A stretch of 64,000 nucleotides of DNA from Morella rubra (Eukaryota > Streptophyta > Magnoliopsida > Fagales > Myricaceae): positions 1,614,303 through 1,678,302 of the forward strand of contig CM025853.1 of assembly GCA_003952965.2 (NCBI GenBank), in the 5' to 3' direction. Every line of letters starts with the position of its first letter. The stretch's first letter is position 1. The position numbers and the translations under genes were made by a program. The notes below the pieces were generated by a model that was given only the letters and a program-made list of their open reading frames with translations, ran no database searches and was not told the origin of the DNA. Shown here in pieces: positions 36,316-48,300 of this stretch.

Positions 36316-37790
36316 GTCGTTATTGTAAAATCTATTTTTTGGAACCGAAAAAAGATTCTACCAAAAATGTTAACCGTTAACTCGATCTATATTAACAAAA
36401 ACAACATTCCGATAGCAATGATCAACACGTGGTGTTCGGCTGAAGGTTTTATTTTTCAGTAGAAAAGTTAATATATTGTCCTTATCAATTAATAATGATG
36501 ACTAACACATCGCATTCAATTTAATTTCAATAAAAAAAAAAGTAATACTTTGTCGTTATCAATTGTTGTTTATTAATATGACATTATACTTAAAATTCTA
36601 GATTGTCAACATTTTTTTTTGTCGTTTATTAATTGTCGTTATCGTTAAATCTATTTTTGAAACGGAAAAAGATTCTACCGTTAAATCTATTTATGTTAAC
36701 CATTATGATAACAATCATCAACACGTGGTATTCAACAAAATATTTTATTTTCAGTAGAAAAGTTAATACATTGTCCTCATCAATTAATAACCATGACTAA
36801 CACTTAGTATTTCATTTTAATTTCAATGAAAAAAAGTAATACTTTGTCGTTATAAATTGGTGTGATTCATTTATTAATATGACATCATACTTAAAATCCT
36901 AGATTATCAACATTTTTCTGTCGTTATCGTTAAATCTATTTTTGAAACAGAAAAAGATTCTGCCCAAAAATGTTAACCTTTAAATATGTTTATGTTAACA
37001 AGAATAACATTCCAATAATAATGATCTACACGTGGTATTCAGCTAAAGGTTTTATTTTTTAGTAGAAAAGTTAATACATTATCCTCATCAATTAATAATG
37101 ATGACTAACACATGGTATTCATTTTACTTTCAATGACAACAGTAATCTTTTGGTGTGATTCATTTATTAATATGACATTATACTTAAAATCCTAGACTAT
37201 CTATATTTGTTCTTCTATCGTTTATTAATTGTCGTTATCGTTAAATCTATTGTTAAAATAGAAAAAGATTCTATCCAAGAATGTTGACTATTAAATCTAT
37301 TTCTGCTAACAAAAATAACATTCCAATAACGATGATCAACACGTGGTATTAGCTCCTATTTTGCTACAGGTTTTTATTTTTCAGTGTAAAAGTCCAATAC
37401 ATTTGTCCTCATCAATTAATAAGACTAAAAAAGTAATACTTTTGTCGTTATCAATCGGTGTGATTCATTTATTATTATGACGTTATACTTAAAATCTTAG
37501 ATTATCAACATTTTTTTCCTGTCGTTGTTATAGTTAAATTTATTGTTGAAATAGAAGATTCTTTTAAGAATGTCAACCGTTAAATCTGTTTATGTTAACA
37601 AAAATAACATTCCGATAACGATAATTAACAAGTGGTATTCAGCTAAAGGTTCTATTTTTCAGTAGAAAAGTTAATACCTTGTCATCATCAATTAATAACG
37701 ATGACTAGCACGTGGTATTCATAAGTAATACTTTGTCGTTATCGATTCGCATGATTCATGTATTAATATGGCATTATACTTAAAATACTA
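36316..37790. repeat. Array of five ~300-bp tandem repeats carrying G-boxes (unit A)
   Basis: Five diverged copies follow one another with spacings of about 291-309 bp. Each contains the landmark ATCAACACGTGGTATTC or a close variant, near 36426, 36722, 37029 and 37340, with a degenerate one near 37627. Each also has a TAGAAAAGTTAATAC segment and a RATTAATAATGATGACTAAC segment. A further CACGTG lies at 37709. I see no coding capacity. Confidence 0.85.
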
Positions 37791-38085
37791 CCTAGTTGGT
37801 TTTTTTGACATTGCGTTCCTCTTATAATAAGCAAGTGGACCGAAAGAGAAACAGAAATGACAGAGAATCGAGCTAGTATTAAAGTTCAGCTAAATTTATG
37901 TTTCTAGTATGCTTTAGCATACTTGGTTTCTCCATGAGTATGAACAATTTCGAATTACATACATTTTTTTACGCGAATATTGATTAGATATTTTTAATAT
38001 TTATACACATTCAACTAAATCCACAAACGATATCTGTGCATATGTTTGAAGCAGTTTGATTTGTAATAGTGAATTCATTTTTTTA

Positions 38086-38325
38086 GAAAAAATATAATTT
38101 GTATCGTACCATTCAAATTACTAAACTTGACACATTGTACCCAAAACTATTCATATATTTTAATGTTTACACTGTGAAGATCTCACCTTTAAAATAATAT
38201 AAAAATAAATAGGACATGTGACACATCTTAACGCTTGATACGGGATGCAAAGCATAAATATTTGGTAGCTTTGGGTGTAAAGTTTAAAATGAGTATAATA
38301 ATTAGAAGGTACACAATATCTTTTC
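38086..38325. repeat. Foldback element in unit A
   Basis: The ends GAAAAAATAT and its near-inverse ATATCTTTTC enclose about 240 bp. Inside, TTGACACATTGTACCC and GGGTGTAAAG are in roughly inverse relation. It resembles the element at 5702-6099 in style and has a partner in unit B at 40734-40978. Confidence 0.45.
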
Positions 38326-38518
38326 TTCTTAATTGTTTGTAGAAGTATAAATAGACAAAATGAAAGCATTTTATTTGTCTGTAAAACCAGAGACTATACC
38401 ATATTTTTAATTAGCTCTTGACAATTACTCGAAACAACTCGAAGTGCAAAAATCATAAGACCGAAACTTCTTATTTCACTACCACTATAACTAGCTATGT
38501 TATATTAAAAAAATGGAG

Positions 38519-38794
38519 GAAAAGTCAAATATGAGTCTAAATTACCACTTTTGATATATCAAGCTCACAAACTACCAAATTTAATTAATTTGCACTCCTA
38601 AAAAAGATCTAACGATAAAATTCGTGCTACGTGTGTTGTGAATGAGCCACGTGGCATGATTTTGACCCTCATATTTTAGTTCAGGGCGCAATTTGATTAA
38701 TTATAGAAGTTAGAGAGCTAAATGTGTCAATATTAGTAGTTTAGACCTATATTTAAAATTGTATTAATAATTAAAAGACTTTAAGTGACTTTTC
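38519..38794. repeat. Foldback element with GAAAAGTCA ends (unit A copy)
   Basis: The 276-bp segment begins GAAAAGTCA and ends TGACTTTTC. The ends are shorter and more decayed than those of its partner at 41583-41875, which shares the same interior, including TGTGTTGTGAATGAGCCACG. Confidence 0.65.
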
Positions 38795-39546
38795 TAAAAA
38801 AAAATTTCTCCACCCTCTTCATTTTTTTTACCCTCTTCATTCAATTATACTAGTACCTCCATCCTTCCCAAACAGTAGTCATTTGATTCTCTTCCAAATA
38901 TCACAGTCAACAAACTTAAAGGAACGATACTTGGGAAATAGGCCCATTGAGCTCGAAGCGAGCAATGGCCCAAGCTTGACCCAAGGCCCGTTAGCTATTA
39001 GATGTTTGTTTGTAGTAGATTAATGACGAACGTGCCTTAGGTCAAGCTTGAAGAAAGCAATGGCCCAAGCTTGACCCAAGGCCCATCTTTAAGAAACATG
39101 CTCCCAAGGGTGAGGTCGGTGCTCTTATGCTTATCAACTCAACGCCACAACAACTCCTCTAAAACACGCACATGTCGATTGCCTTCAGCTCTCTGAATCT
39201 CCGTTCACTTTCTGCGAGCATTATGAAATACGAACTGGGGTCCGTTACGGGCTAGACTGGATAGTTGTGCCACGTACAAGCTGAGATCACGTTGAATTTT
39301 TTCATTTTAGGCTCTGCATGGTGGGTTTTCTTGTAGACTTGGGTTCGATCCACTCATGTGGGCTTCTTTAATGATAAGGGATTCTATGCCTTTCTACCCT
39401 GATGCTAGGGAAGCTCGTGTGCTCTGCCAAAGAAAATGTTGCTTCACACAAGATCATCTAATGATAAGATTGATTCTTTTTGGCTTTCGATTTTTGTTCC
39501 TTTTAGATTATCAACAATTTATTTTCTTTCATTTTATTATTAATTT

Positions 39547-40440
39547 CGTTATCGTAAAATCTATTTTTTGGAACCAAAAAAGATTCTACCAATAATGTTG
39601 ACTGTTAGCTTGATTTATATTAATAAAAACAACATTCTGATAACAATGATCAACACGTGGTATTTAGCTGAAGGTTTATTTTCAGTAGAAAAGTTAATAT
39701 ATTGTCCTCATCAATTAATAATGATGACTAACACATGGCATTCATGTATTTTTAATGAAAAAAGTAATATTTTGTTGTTATCAATAGGTGTGATTCATTT
39801 ATTGATATGACATTATACTTAAAATCCTAGATTATCAACATTTTTTCCGTCATTATTTATTGTCGTTATCATCAAATCTATTTTTTAAACTAAACAAGAT
39901 TTTACCCAAGAATGTTTACCGTTAAATATGTTTATGTTAACAAAAATAACATTCTGATAACGATGATCAACACGTGGTATTTAGTTGGAGGTTTTTGTTT
40001 TTCAGTAGAACGATTAATACCTTGTCCTCATCAATTAATAACAATAACTAAAAAATGGTATTCATTTTATTTCCAATTAAAAAAGTAATACTTTTGTCAT
40101 TATTAATTGATGTTATTCATTTATTAATACGATGTTATACTGAAAATCTTAGATTATCAACAATTTTTTTTCCTTATCATTGTTATCATTAAATCTATTG
40201 TTGAAATATAAAAAGATTCTTTTGAGAATGTCGATCTTTAAATCTGTTTAGGTTAACAAAAATAACATTCCAATAACGATGATCAACAAATGGTATTTAA
40301 TTAAAAGTTTAATTTTTCAATAGAAAAATTAATACCTTGTCATCATCAATCAATAAGGATGACTAACACGTGTTATTCATTTATTTTGAGTGAAAAAAGT
40401 AATAGTATGACATTATACTTCAAATCCAACCTAGTTGGTT
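39547..40440. repeat. Array of three ~300-bp tandem repeats carrying G-boxes (unit B)
   Basis: Three copies are spaced by about 317 bp. CACGTG occurs at 39654-39659 and 39971-39976; the third copy is degenerate at this spot but another CACGTG lies at 40367-40372. The copies are the same repeat as in unit A. Confidence 0.85.
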
Positions 40441-40733
40441 TTTCTGGCATTGTGTTCCTCCTATAATAAGCAAGTAGATCGAAAGAGAAATAGAAAGGAT
40501 AGAGAAGCAAGCTAGTATTAAAGTTCAGCAAAATTTATGTTTATATTATGCTTGAGCATACTTGGTTTCTCCATGGGTATACACAATTTTGAATTCTACA
40601 TTTTTTTACACTAATATTGATTAGATATTTGTAATATTTATACACATTCAACTAAATCTATAAATGATAGCTGTGCATGTATTTGAAGTAGTTCGATTTG
40701 TAATAATGAATTCCTTTTACATTTATTGTTGGA

Positions 40734-40978
40734 GAAAATATAATTTATAATTTACCACTCAAATTACCGAACTTGATATATTGTACCCAAACTACTAATA
40801 TATTTTAATGTTTACACTGTGAATATCTTACCTTTAAAATCAATATGAAAATAAATAGGACATGTGACACATCTTAACACTTGAATTATAATACAGGATG
40901 CAAAGTGTAAATATTTGATAGCTTTGGGTGCAAATTTTAAAATGAGTATAATGATTAGAGGAAACACAATATATTTTC
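40734..40978. repeat. Foldback element in unit B
   Basis: The ends GAAAATATA and near-inverse ATATTTTC enclose about 245 bp. The interior matches the unit A element at 38086-38325. Confidence 0.45.
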
Positions 40979-41464
40979 TTCTAAATTGTTTGTAGAAGTA
41001 TAAATCGATAAAATTAAGGCATTTATTTATCTGTAAAACCAGAGACTATACCATATAGAGTGGTTAGAGGAAGGAGCTTGAGAAAAAAGCAATAAGGGAA
41101 AGATAGAAAATTCACTATAAAAGGTGAGACAAAAAAGAGAAAAGATATGCAATTTATAACACAACAATTTATGATTTTGAGGAAGATAGTACAAAATAAC
41201 TAACTTAATCATCAGAGGATCTACTCTTTGGTGATAGAAATTTTTGTTCATATCGTGCAGGAAAATTTGCAAGAGGATAGAAGCGCATTTATGTACAGCT
41301 TTCGTAAACCAATTGATTCATAAATTTGGTAGCTTTGGGTGTAAATTTTAAAATGAGTAATAATTAGAGGATCCACAATATATTTTATTATCGATTGTTT
41401 GTAGAAGTACAAATAGACAAAGTTCAAGCATTTATTTATCTGTAAAACAAGAGACGATACCATA
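40914..41464. repeat. Direct repeat of ~140 bp flanking ~270 bp unique DNA
   Basis: The segment at 40914-41053 recurs at 41325-41464 in the same orientation (landmarks AGCTTTGGGTG, TTGTTTGTAGAAGTA and CATTTATTTATCTGTAAAAC). Unit A has only one copy at the matching place (38262-38400), so the extra copy and the DNA between arose in unit B. Confidence 0.7.
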
Positions 41465-41582
41465 TTTTTAATTAGCTCTCGACAATTACTCAGAAAGAAC
41501 TCGAAGTGCCAAAATCATAAGACCAAAACTTTTCATTTCACTACCACTATAACTAGCAAAATTACATAAAAAAAAAATGAGG

Positions 41583-41875
41583 GAAAAGTCATTTTGAGCC
41601 CGCTCACTACAAATGCAATTTCAAATAGGGTTATAAACTACCATCTTTGACACATTAAGCCAATGAACTACCAAATTTTATCAATAGCCCACGAATTACC
41701 AACGATAAAACTCGTGTCACATGTGTTGTGAATGAGCCACGTTACATGATTTTGATCCCCATATTTTATTTCAGGGTGCAATTTTATTAATTTTGATCCT
41801 CAATGCATCAAGATTGATAGTTTAGACTCATATTTAAAATTGCATGAGTAATGAGAAGATTCAAAATGACTTTTC
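41583..41875. repeat. MITE-like element with perfect 15-bp terminal inverted repeats
   Basis: The 293-bp element starts GAAAAGTCATTTTGA and ends TCAAAATGACTTTTC, which is its exact inverse complement. It has no coding capacity. The matching element in unit A is at 38519-38794. No certain target-site duplication is seen. Confidence 0.72.
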
Positions 41876-42654
41876 TCAAAATAAAAATAAAAATTCGCTA
41901 TGCTCTCTTCATTCAAATATACCAGTGACCTCCATCCTTCCCAACAACACTTTTCATATGGTTATTTGATTCTCTTTTAAATATTCACAATCGGTTAGAG
42001 AAAAAAATTCACAGTCCACTAACAGGAAGGGACGATACTTAGTAGATAGGCCCATTGAGCTCGAAGCGAGCAATGGCCCAAACTTGACCCAAGTCCCGTT
42101 AGCTACTGGACACGCTCTCACTTTGTGGTAGATTAAGAACGGACAAGCCTTGGGTCAAGCTTGAAGAAAGCAATGGGCCAAGCTTGACGCAAGGCCCATC
42201 TTCAAGAAACGTGCTCCCAACGGTGATCGGTGAAGAACGAAACGCTTTCATATTTTTTCCTCAAGCCTAAAGCACTGTGCCGTGTAAACCACGCGACAGC
42301 CACGTGTAACTAAACCCTTCTAAAAGCTGCCACCTCTTCACTTTTCTTTTCTTTTCTTGCCACGTCTTCACCTATTTTGCTCATTGATTCCACCCACGTC
42401 AACTTCCAATGTCCAAACTCAGTTCCTTCCAAAATCCTTCAAAGCCACCGTCTGACCGCCAAAACCATGAAAGCCTACATCCCGAAAATACCCTCGACCA
42501 CGCGTCCGTAATACAAACCATATGATAATGGTACGCGAGTAAATTTTATCCAATCCAGCCCCACATTGATAACCTTACCTTTCGTCCCCGCGCTGGAACC
42601 GAAAATCAAATTCTCCGGAACCATCTAGCCTCACTTCCATAGTTCACTCGGATT

Positions 42655-42666
42655 TTCCTGAACTTC
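42655..42666 (+). promoter_or_regulatory. Heat shock element-like site of HSP70
   Basis: The sequence TTCCTGAACTTC contains a perfect inverted pair TTC-n2-GAA, followed by another TTC at one base instead of two. It lies about 26 bases upstream of the TATA box, where plant heat-shock promoters commonly have HSF-binding sites. Confidence 0.6.
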
Positions 42667-42691
42667 TCCAATCTCTCTCTCTCAAAATCAA

Positions 42692-42699
42692 TATAAATT
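42692..42699 (+). promoter_or_regulatory. TATA box of HSP70
   Basis: TATAAATT occurs 141 bases upstream of the ATG, with the heat shock element just ahead of it. Confidence 0.65.
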
Positions 42700-42832
42700 C
42701 TACCTTAATATTCCTAATGGCCTTAGATTCTCGTACCTTAAACGACTGAAAACTGTGAAAGACTCAGATTCCCTAGCTCAGTAACAAAAACGCTCAGCTT
42801 TTTCTTTTCTGTCTGTATTCTGAGATTCTAGC

Positions 42833-44785
42833 ATGGCGACCAAGCCCGATAAGGCTATAGGCATCGACCTGGGAACCACCTACAGCTGCGTGGGGGCTTG
42901 GGTAAACGACCGCGTCGAAATAATCCCCAACGACCAGGGCAACCGTACCACCCCATCATATGTAGCCTTCACCGACACCGAGAGACTGGTAGGCGACGCG
43001 GCGAAGAATCAGGCACTCTTGAACCCGGAGAACACCGTGCATGATGTCAAGCGTCTCATCGGGAGGCGATTCTCCGACCCTGCGGTCCAGGCCGACATGA
43101 AGATGTGGCCATTCAAGGTGGTCCCTGGTCCAGGTGACAAGCTGCCGGTGATCGTGGTCAGGTACAAGGGTGAAGAGAAAAAATTCACCCCAGAGGAAAT
43201 ATCGTCCATGATACTGGCGAAGATGAAGGAGATCGCAGAGGCTTTTCTTGGTCAGCCTATTAAGAACGCGGTGGTCACGGTTCCGGCATATTTCAACGAC
43301 TCGCAGAGGCAGGCCACGAAGGACGCTGGGGTCATTTCGGGGCTCAATGTGTTGAGGATCATCAACGAGCCAACTGCGGCTGCTATCGCTTACGGGCTTG
43401 ACAAGAAGGCTACGATGAGAGGTGAGCATAACGTGCTCATTTTCGACCTCGGTGGTGGCACATTCGACGTATCTCTGTTGTCGATCGAGGAGGGTATCTT
43501 CGAGGTGAAGGCCACGGCGGGTGATACTCATCTTGGGGGTGAAGATTTCGACAACAGGCTGGCGAATCACTGCGCGGCCGAGTTTAAGAGGAAACACAAG
43601 AAAGATATCAGTGGCAGCGCGAGGGCGTTGAGGCGGCTGAAGAATGCATGCGAGAGAGCGAAGAGGGCGTTGTCTTCGACGACGCAGACGACGATCGAGG
43701 TCGATTCTCTGTACGAGGGAATCGATTTCTACACGACGATAACGAGGGCGAGATTCGAGGAATTGAACATGGATTTGTTCTTGAAATGTATAGAAACAGT
43801 GGAGAAGTGCCTGCGTGACGCGAAGATTGACAAAACACAAGTCGATGAGGTGGTTCTCGTAGGTGGCTCGACGAGGATTCCCAAAATTCAGCAAATGTTG
43901 CAGGATTTTTTCCATGGTAAAGAGCTTTGCAAGAGCATCAACCCTGATGAAGCTGTGGCTTACGGTGCGGCTGTCCAGGCCGCGATTCTGACCGGTGAAG
44001 GGAGCGAGAAGGTGCAGGATTTGTTGTTGCTTGATGTCACGCCGCTCAGTCTCGGGCTTGAAACTGCTGGTGGTGTAATGACAACGTTGATACCGAGGAA
44101 CACGACGATTCCGACGAAGAAAGAGCAGATTTTCTCCACGTACTCGGATAACCAACCGGGGGTTTTGATCCAAGTCTATGAAGGAGAACGAGCCCGGACC
44201 AGGGACAACAATCTTCTTGGCAAATTCGAGCTCACGGGCATTCCTCCGGCACCTAGAGGGGTCCCTCAGATCAATGTCACCTTCGATATAGACGCCAATG
44301 GTATTTTGAATGTCGCGGCAGAGGATAAGACAGCTGGGGTGAAGAACAAGATCACTATCACCAACGAGAAGGGCAGGTTGAACAAGAACGAGATAGAGAA
44401 GCTGGTGCAAGACGCAGAGAAGTACAAGGCAGAGGATGAGGAAGTGAAGAAGAAGGTGGAGGCGAAGAACTCGCTGGAGAATTACGCGTATAGCATGAGG
44501 AACACGTTGCGAGACGAGAAGATTGGCGGGAAGTTGGACCCGGCGGACAAGGAAAAGATCGAGAAGGCAGTGAACGATGTGATAGAGTGGCTGGACAGGA
44601 ACCAGTTGGCTGAGGTTGACGAGATCGAGGACAAGCTGAAGGAGTTGGAGGGGATCTGCGGTCCTATCATTGCTAAGCTATATCAGAGTGGTGGTGGAGA
44701 AGCGCATCCGGGCGGTGGCATGCCTGATGGTGGCTCTACTGGCTCAGGTTCTGGACCTGGGCCTAAGATTGAGGAGGTCGATTGA
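42833..44785 (+). CDS. HSP70: Cytosolic HSP70, intronless heat-inducible type
   Basis: An uninterrupted frame encodes 650 residues, the normal cytosolic HSP70 length. The nucleotide-binding domain has [11 protein letters not shown] (residues 11-21), [16 protein letters not shown] (about 204-219) and [15 protein letters not shown] (about 340). The substrate-binding domain includes [20 protein letters not shown], and the protein ends in a Gly-rich tail and IEEVD, the cytosolic EEVD signature that docks TPR co-chaperones. There is no transit peptide or ER retention motif. HSP70 uses ATP cycles to hold and refold client proteins. Constitutive plant HSC70 genes usually have an intron after the first ~70 codons; its absence, with the HSE-TATA arrangement upstream, points to a heat-inducible member. 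A 484-codon antisense frame overlaps the gene and is not considered real. Confidence 0.97.
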   Translation: MATKPDKAIGIDLGTTYSCVGAWVNDRVEIIPNDQGNRTTPSYVAFTDTERLVGDAAKNQALLNPENTVHDVKRLIGRRFSDPAVQADMKMWPFKVVPGPGDKLPVIVVRYKGEEKKFTPEEISSMILAKMKEIAEAFLGQPIKNAVVTVPAYFNDSQRQATKDAGVISGLNVLRIINEPTAAAIAYGLDKKATMRGEHNVLIFDLGGGTFDVSLLSIEEGIFEVKATAGDTHLGGEDFDNRLANHCAAEFKRKHKKDISGSARALRRLKNACERAKRALSSTTQTTIEVDSLYEGIDFYTTITRARFEELNMDLFLKCIETVEKCLRDAKIDKTQVDEVVLVGGSTRIPKIQQMLQDFFHGKELCKSINPDEAVAYGAAVQAAILTGEGSEKVQDLLLLDVTPLSLGLETAGGVMTTLIPRNTTIPTKKEQIFSTYSDNQPGVLIQVYEGERARTRDNNLLGKFELTGIPPAPRGVPQINVTFDIDANGILNVAAEDKTAGVKNKITITNEKGRLNKNEIEKLVQDAEKYKAEDEEVKKKVEAKNSLENYAYSMRNTLRDEKIGGKLDPADKEKIEKAVNDVIEWLDRNQLAEVDEIEDKLKELEGICGPIIAKLYQSGGGEAHPGGGMPDGGSTGSGSGPGPKIEEVD

Positions 44786-45330
44786 GGTTGAAGCTTGAGC
44801 TTTTGGTAGCTGGAATGTGGGGTGGGTTTTGTTTTGTCAGTGAATCTGGGTAGGTTTTCGGAGTTGGTCGAGCCCATGGCCTGCTATGTTTTGCTTCTTA
44901 CTTTCTTTTGGTCCTCTTTTGTCGGTGAATCTGGGTAGGTTTCCTACTACGCATTGTATATGTACAGTAAGGTTTTCAGGTCTTTAGACCCTATTTTATA
45001 TATCTTTCAGTTTGTGATGAACGTTTATCTTCTTTGCTTGATTTTCTTCTGTAATATGCTTCAGTCTGTAAGCCAATTTCAGTTTGGCAGTGGTCTGAAA
45101 TTTTCTCCAAGTTTAGTTCAATGGACCAACTTGGGCCCATTTGGAGAGAGAGAGATGGTCCAATGGTTCTGAAAATGTTCAAAACGTTCAGGTACGGCCC
45201 AGTCCAGTTGTGCACAGGCCCACCACTCACATTCCCTTAACTGAACTGGGGTTGAAAAAATTGTGGATAAGAACTTCCTAAATTATGCGCCAACTCTGAG
45301 CGAAGTTCCCCTCACGCTCAACAAGCCATC
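44786..45330. other. Region between HSP70 and IF3
   Basis: This is the HSP70 3' UTR followed by the promoter and 5' UTR of the IF3 gene in the same orientation. A 27-base stretch (TTTTGTCGGTGAATCTGGGT-type) is seen twice near 44832 and 44917. No gene is visible. Confidence 0.5.
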
Positions 45331-48300
45331 ATGGCTGGGATCACTGGCAGCAGCTTTCCCTGCAAGCCCCTAGTTGATCGGACCACCAAAACGGGGCCGT
45401 TCCTTCTTGAATCAAAGCTCTTCGGAGTTCGGCTCTTCAACGCTTATTCCATCAAGCCGAAGTCTTTCTCTCTCTCCTCAAGTCTCAGGGGTTCCATCAC
45501 CGGCCGCTACGGTGGTGGGGGCGGGTCCCGCTTCTCGGGCCCCGGAAATTCGAGGGGCTCCCGGCAGCAGAGAGACTCTGACGAGGACAAAGCCCTTGAC
45601 ATCTCCACCATTAGGTAGTTATGGCTATATATATATATGTATGTATGTACGTGTGAAGTTGGATTCAATTGAGATTGAAACTGTTTGGTTTTGAAATAGG
45701 TCAGCTACTGTGAGGCTAATTGACGACAAGCAAAACATGGTGAGTGGCTTTTTGTTTTATTTTTCTGATGCCGTTTGGTCGCTTTGAAAATACTGGAAAG
45801 GGGAGAAATTTAAAAAAATCTAAGCTTTTAGTGGAATGGTAGCTCTTGATTGAGCTGCGTTCCTGATTAATAGGCTCATAGGATAGTTGGGAATTACTTG
45901 TGTTTTGTAGGTCGGTGTGTTGTCTAAAAGTGAGGCTGTTCAAATGGCTGAGGATGCTGAGCTTGATCTGGTATGATCTTTTCTTAGTGAGCTTTATTTC
46001 CTTGTTTCTTAACGAGTAATTATATTGACTGAAAACTGTGCCCATACACGAATCGACACAGAATGGTGGATGCTAGTCTTTCACACATCAACGTTTGATG
46101 TTTTAGCTCGATTGTTGTTACGTAAATATAATGCATGGTTTTATATGTTTAGCGAGCTCTATTACTGGTTTCATCCACCATTTGGCCTTTCCCGATGCAT
46201 TAGAGTTTTTGTATTTTGTAGTCAAATATTTGGCAGTATAATTGTCAATGCGCAAGAGGCTTACGGATTTTATTTATCAGTTTCGATTTCCTTTAATTGA
46301 AGAGCTGGTTCTTGTTTACTCTCGTGCATCTTGGCTATGTGGATCATCGGTTGGTATTATTTGGTTTTATCAGATGCCCATATTCTTTCTACCGAGAGTT
46401 TGGTTTTAGCTTCTCAAATAAATTTCCTCCTCTCATTGGTACAGAGTGGAGACTTAGGTCCTGGGTTTAAAAGTTTTTGGGTTATGAGTAGCTTAGCAAT
46501 AAGGAAAAAAGAGAGAAAGCAAAATGAACATCAATTCTAATTTCATATAGTCATTGATATTTAGGAAATATTAAGCTTTGGTTCACTTGTCTTCAGTGAC
46601 TCTGTAGAATCGAAAATTTGAAGTTATAATAGGAAACACGAACAAGTTGTTTTAGTTTACTTATTAACACTTAAAGTCCAATGTCCTCCTCAAATAACCG
46701 ATTTTGTCCATCAATCCATGCTTGTATGATGCGAATGCACTGAATGTAACAGATTTTAGGTGAGGGTTCTCGTGTTATTTCAATAAGTCACTTTCTCTGG
46801 GAGATAATGAAGGTTTCTTTTTGAGCTTTTAGAGTAATGTATGGTTGGTGCTATTCATTAGGCAGGAACTTATTTGTACTCACCTTTTTTGCAGGTTATA
46901 TTATCCCCAGATGCAGATCCCCCAGTTGTCAAAATAATGGATTACAAGTATGATATACTTCTCTATTTTTGAAAAGACTCCATTCTTGCTTTCCTGGATC
47001 AAAACTAGTTTGAAGTTGTAATTGTATGTCAGCCTTTTGAAAAATGACAATGAGTTTATGGGATTCATGTGTAATTATGACATCTATTTCTTAGAAAGAC
47101 ATTGACCGTTGTATCAATTGTCAAGCAGTAAATGAAAATTGGTAGCGCTGTGGCCAGATGATGGGTGATTTGTGGTCCCTTAAAAACCCAAGGCAGCCTC
47201 TATGTGGAGAAATTAGAAAATTTTCCCTCGATTGTTCTTTTCTTTGTTAACATGAAATGTGACAGTCCGGGGGCATGTATACACTTTTGCTTATGGTGTT
47301 CACCATATCATAACCTCATTTGGTTTTTGACTTCAGAATGCCAATGCTTTTGCAAAAATAAGGTACATGTTTATCTAGGTCAGAGGACAGTTTGTCTTCT
47401 CTACAAAGTATAATCAATGCTCTTTTGGCTCTGTTACACATGGATCCAATGAGTATTAAACTGATGAGCTTACGCTGCCCTTCCCCCCCAATTCTTATGG
47501 GTGGAGAAAATCCCATTTGATAACAACTTTTCAAATCAAAGTTCTACATATAGTCCAACTTAATTTCTCTTTTCTTGTGGTTTCTTTCTTTCTTTTTTTT
47601 GACTTGCATGTTCTCCTTGAGGGTACTTGAATCGTAAAGTCTCTTAATATTTATTGTCTCTCTCTTTTCAGTAAATACAAATATGAACAGCAAAAGAAGA
47701 AAAGAGAACAGCAAAAGAAAAGTGCTGGTGAATGTCTTCCCTGATTAGAGTTTGCTGATTTTTCTGATTTATGTTTCTCAGATTTCAGAAAAGTTATTGA
47801 CTAAAAGTGTGCTCTTAAATGTTAGCCAATCGCATGGATTTGAAGGAGCTCAAAATGGGGTATATATTATCAATCTCATTTATGATTCTTTTAGCCATAG
47901 TTTTGTTCGACTATTTTTTGGTGGTTGGTCTCTACTGTCTGAATTTCATCAGTAATATAATCAATTAATTTCAAAAGCACTTTTCACCGTGATTATCTGG
48001 TTATCTACTTTATAGTTTTCTAGCCTTTAATATCTCATAAGTAACGGGTCACTAATCACTTGGCTTGGAACCAAGCGTGTGGATGGATGGGTTTTGGCCA
48101 AATGTCATAGGGCTGTCAATAGTTGTGTTGAATTCAGTGTTTCAGGTTTTGACGCTATAAGTATGTGCACTTTCTTACCTGTATGTTTCAAATTCTTTTA
48201 TTTAATTGGAGGTCTCAAGACAAAAGTTGAAGCATCCAAGTATTCTACACTGTTCAGTGTCAATTTGTTAATGCTTTTCACTAACTGGCCCTTGGTTTTC

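Larger units (their letters stand above)
35873..39109. repeat. Tandem duplication, unit A (~3.2 kb)
   Basis: Unit A and the adjoining unit B (39110-42225) share sequence from start to end in direct orientation. Matching landmarks are GTGCTTATCAACTC (near 35890 and 39125), the block around AGCTCGTGTGCTCT (near 36180 and 39412), and GGCCCATTGAGCTCGAAGCGAG (first G at 38941 and 42049). The offset between matching points falls from about 3227 bp at the left to about 3108 bp at the right, because the units differ in internal repeat number and in one insertion. Unit A holds five copies of a ~300-bp internal repeat. Confidence 0.88.
39110..42225. repeat. Tandem duplication, unit B (~3.1 kb)
   Basis: This is the direct repeat of unit A. 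It has only three copies of the ~300-bp internal repeat, but carries an additional block (about 41054-41464) created around a duplicated 140-bp segment. Its right end is followed by the HSP70 promoter region. Confidence 0.88.
42226..42832. other. HSP70 promoter region and 5' UTR
   Basis: The region between the end of the tandem duplication and the HSP70 start. It has a heat-shock-element-like site and a TATA box described separately. The 5' UTR would be about 105 bases. Confidence 0.6.

Noticed and set aside
36316..40440. CRISPR-like or centromeric satellite interpretation of the ~300-bp repeats
   Set aside because: This is plant DNA with only eight diverged copies, so it is neither a CRISPR array nor a large satellite block.
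42956..44410. A 484-codon open frame antisense to HSP70
   Set aside because: Long antisense frames opposite HSP70 are a well-known result of its codon usage. It has no family resemblance and no independent promoter.
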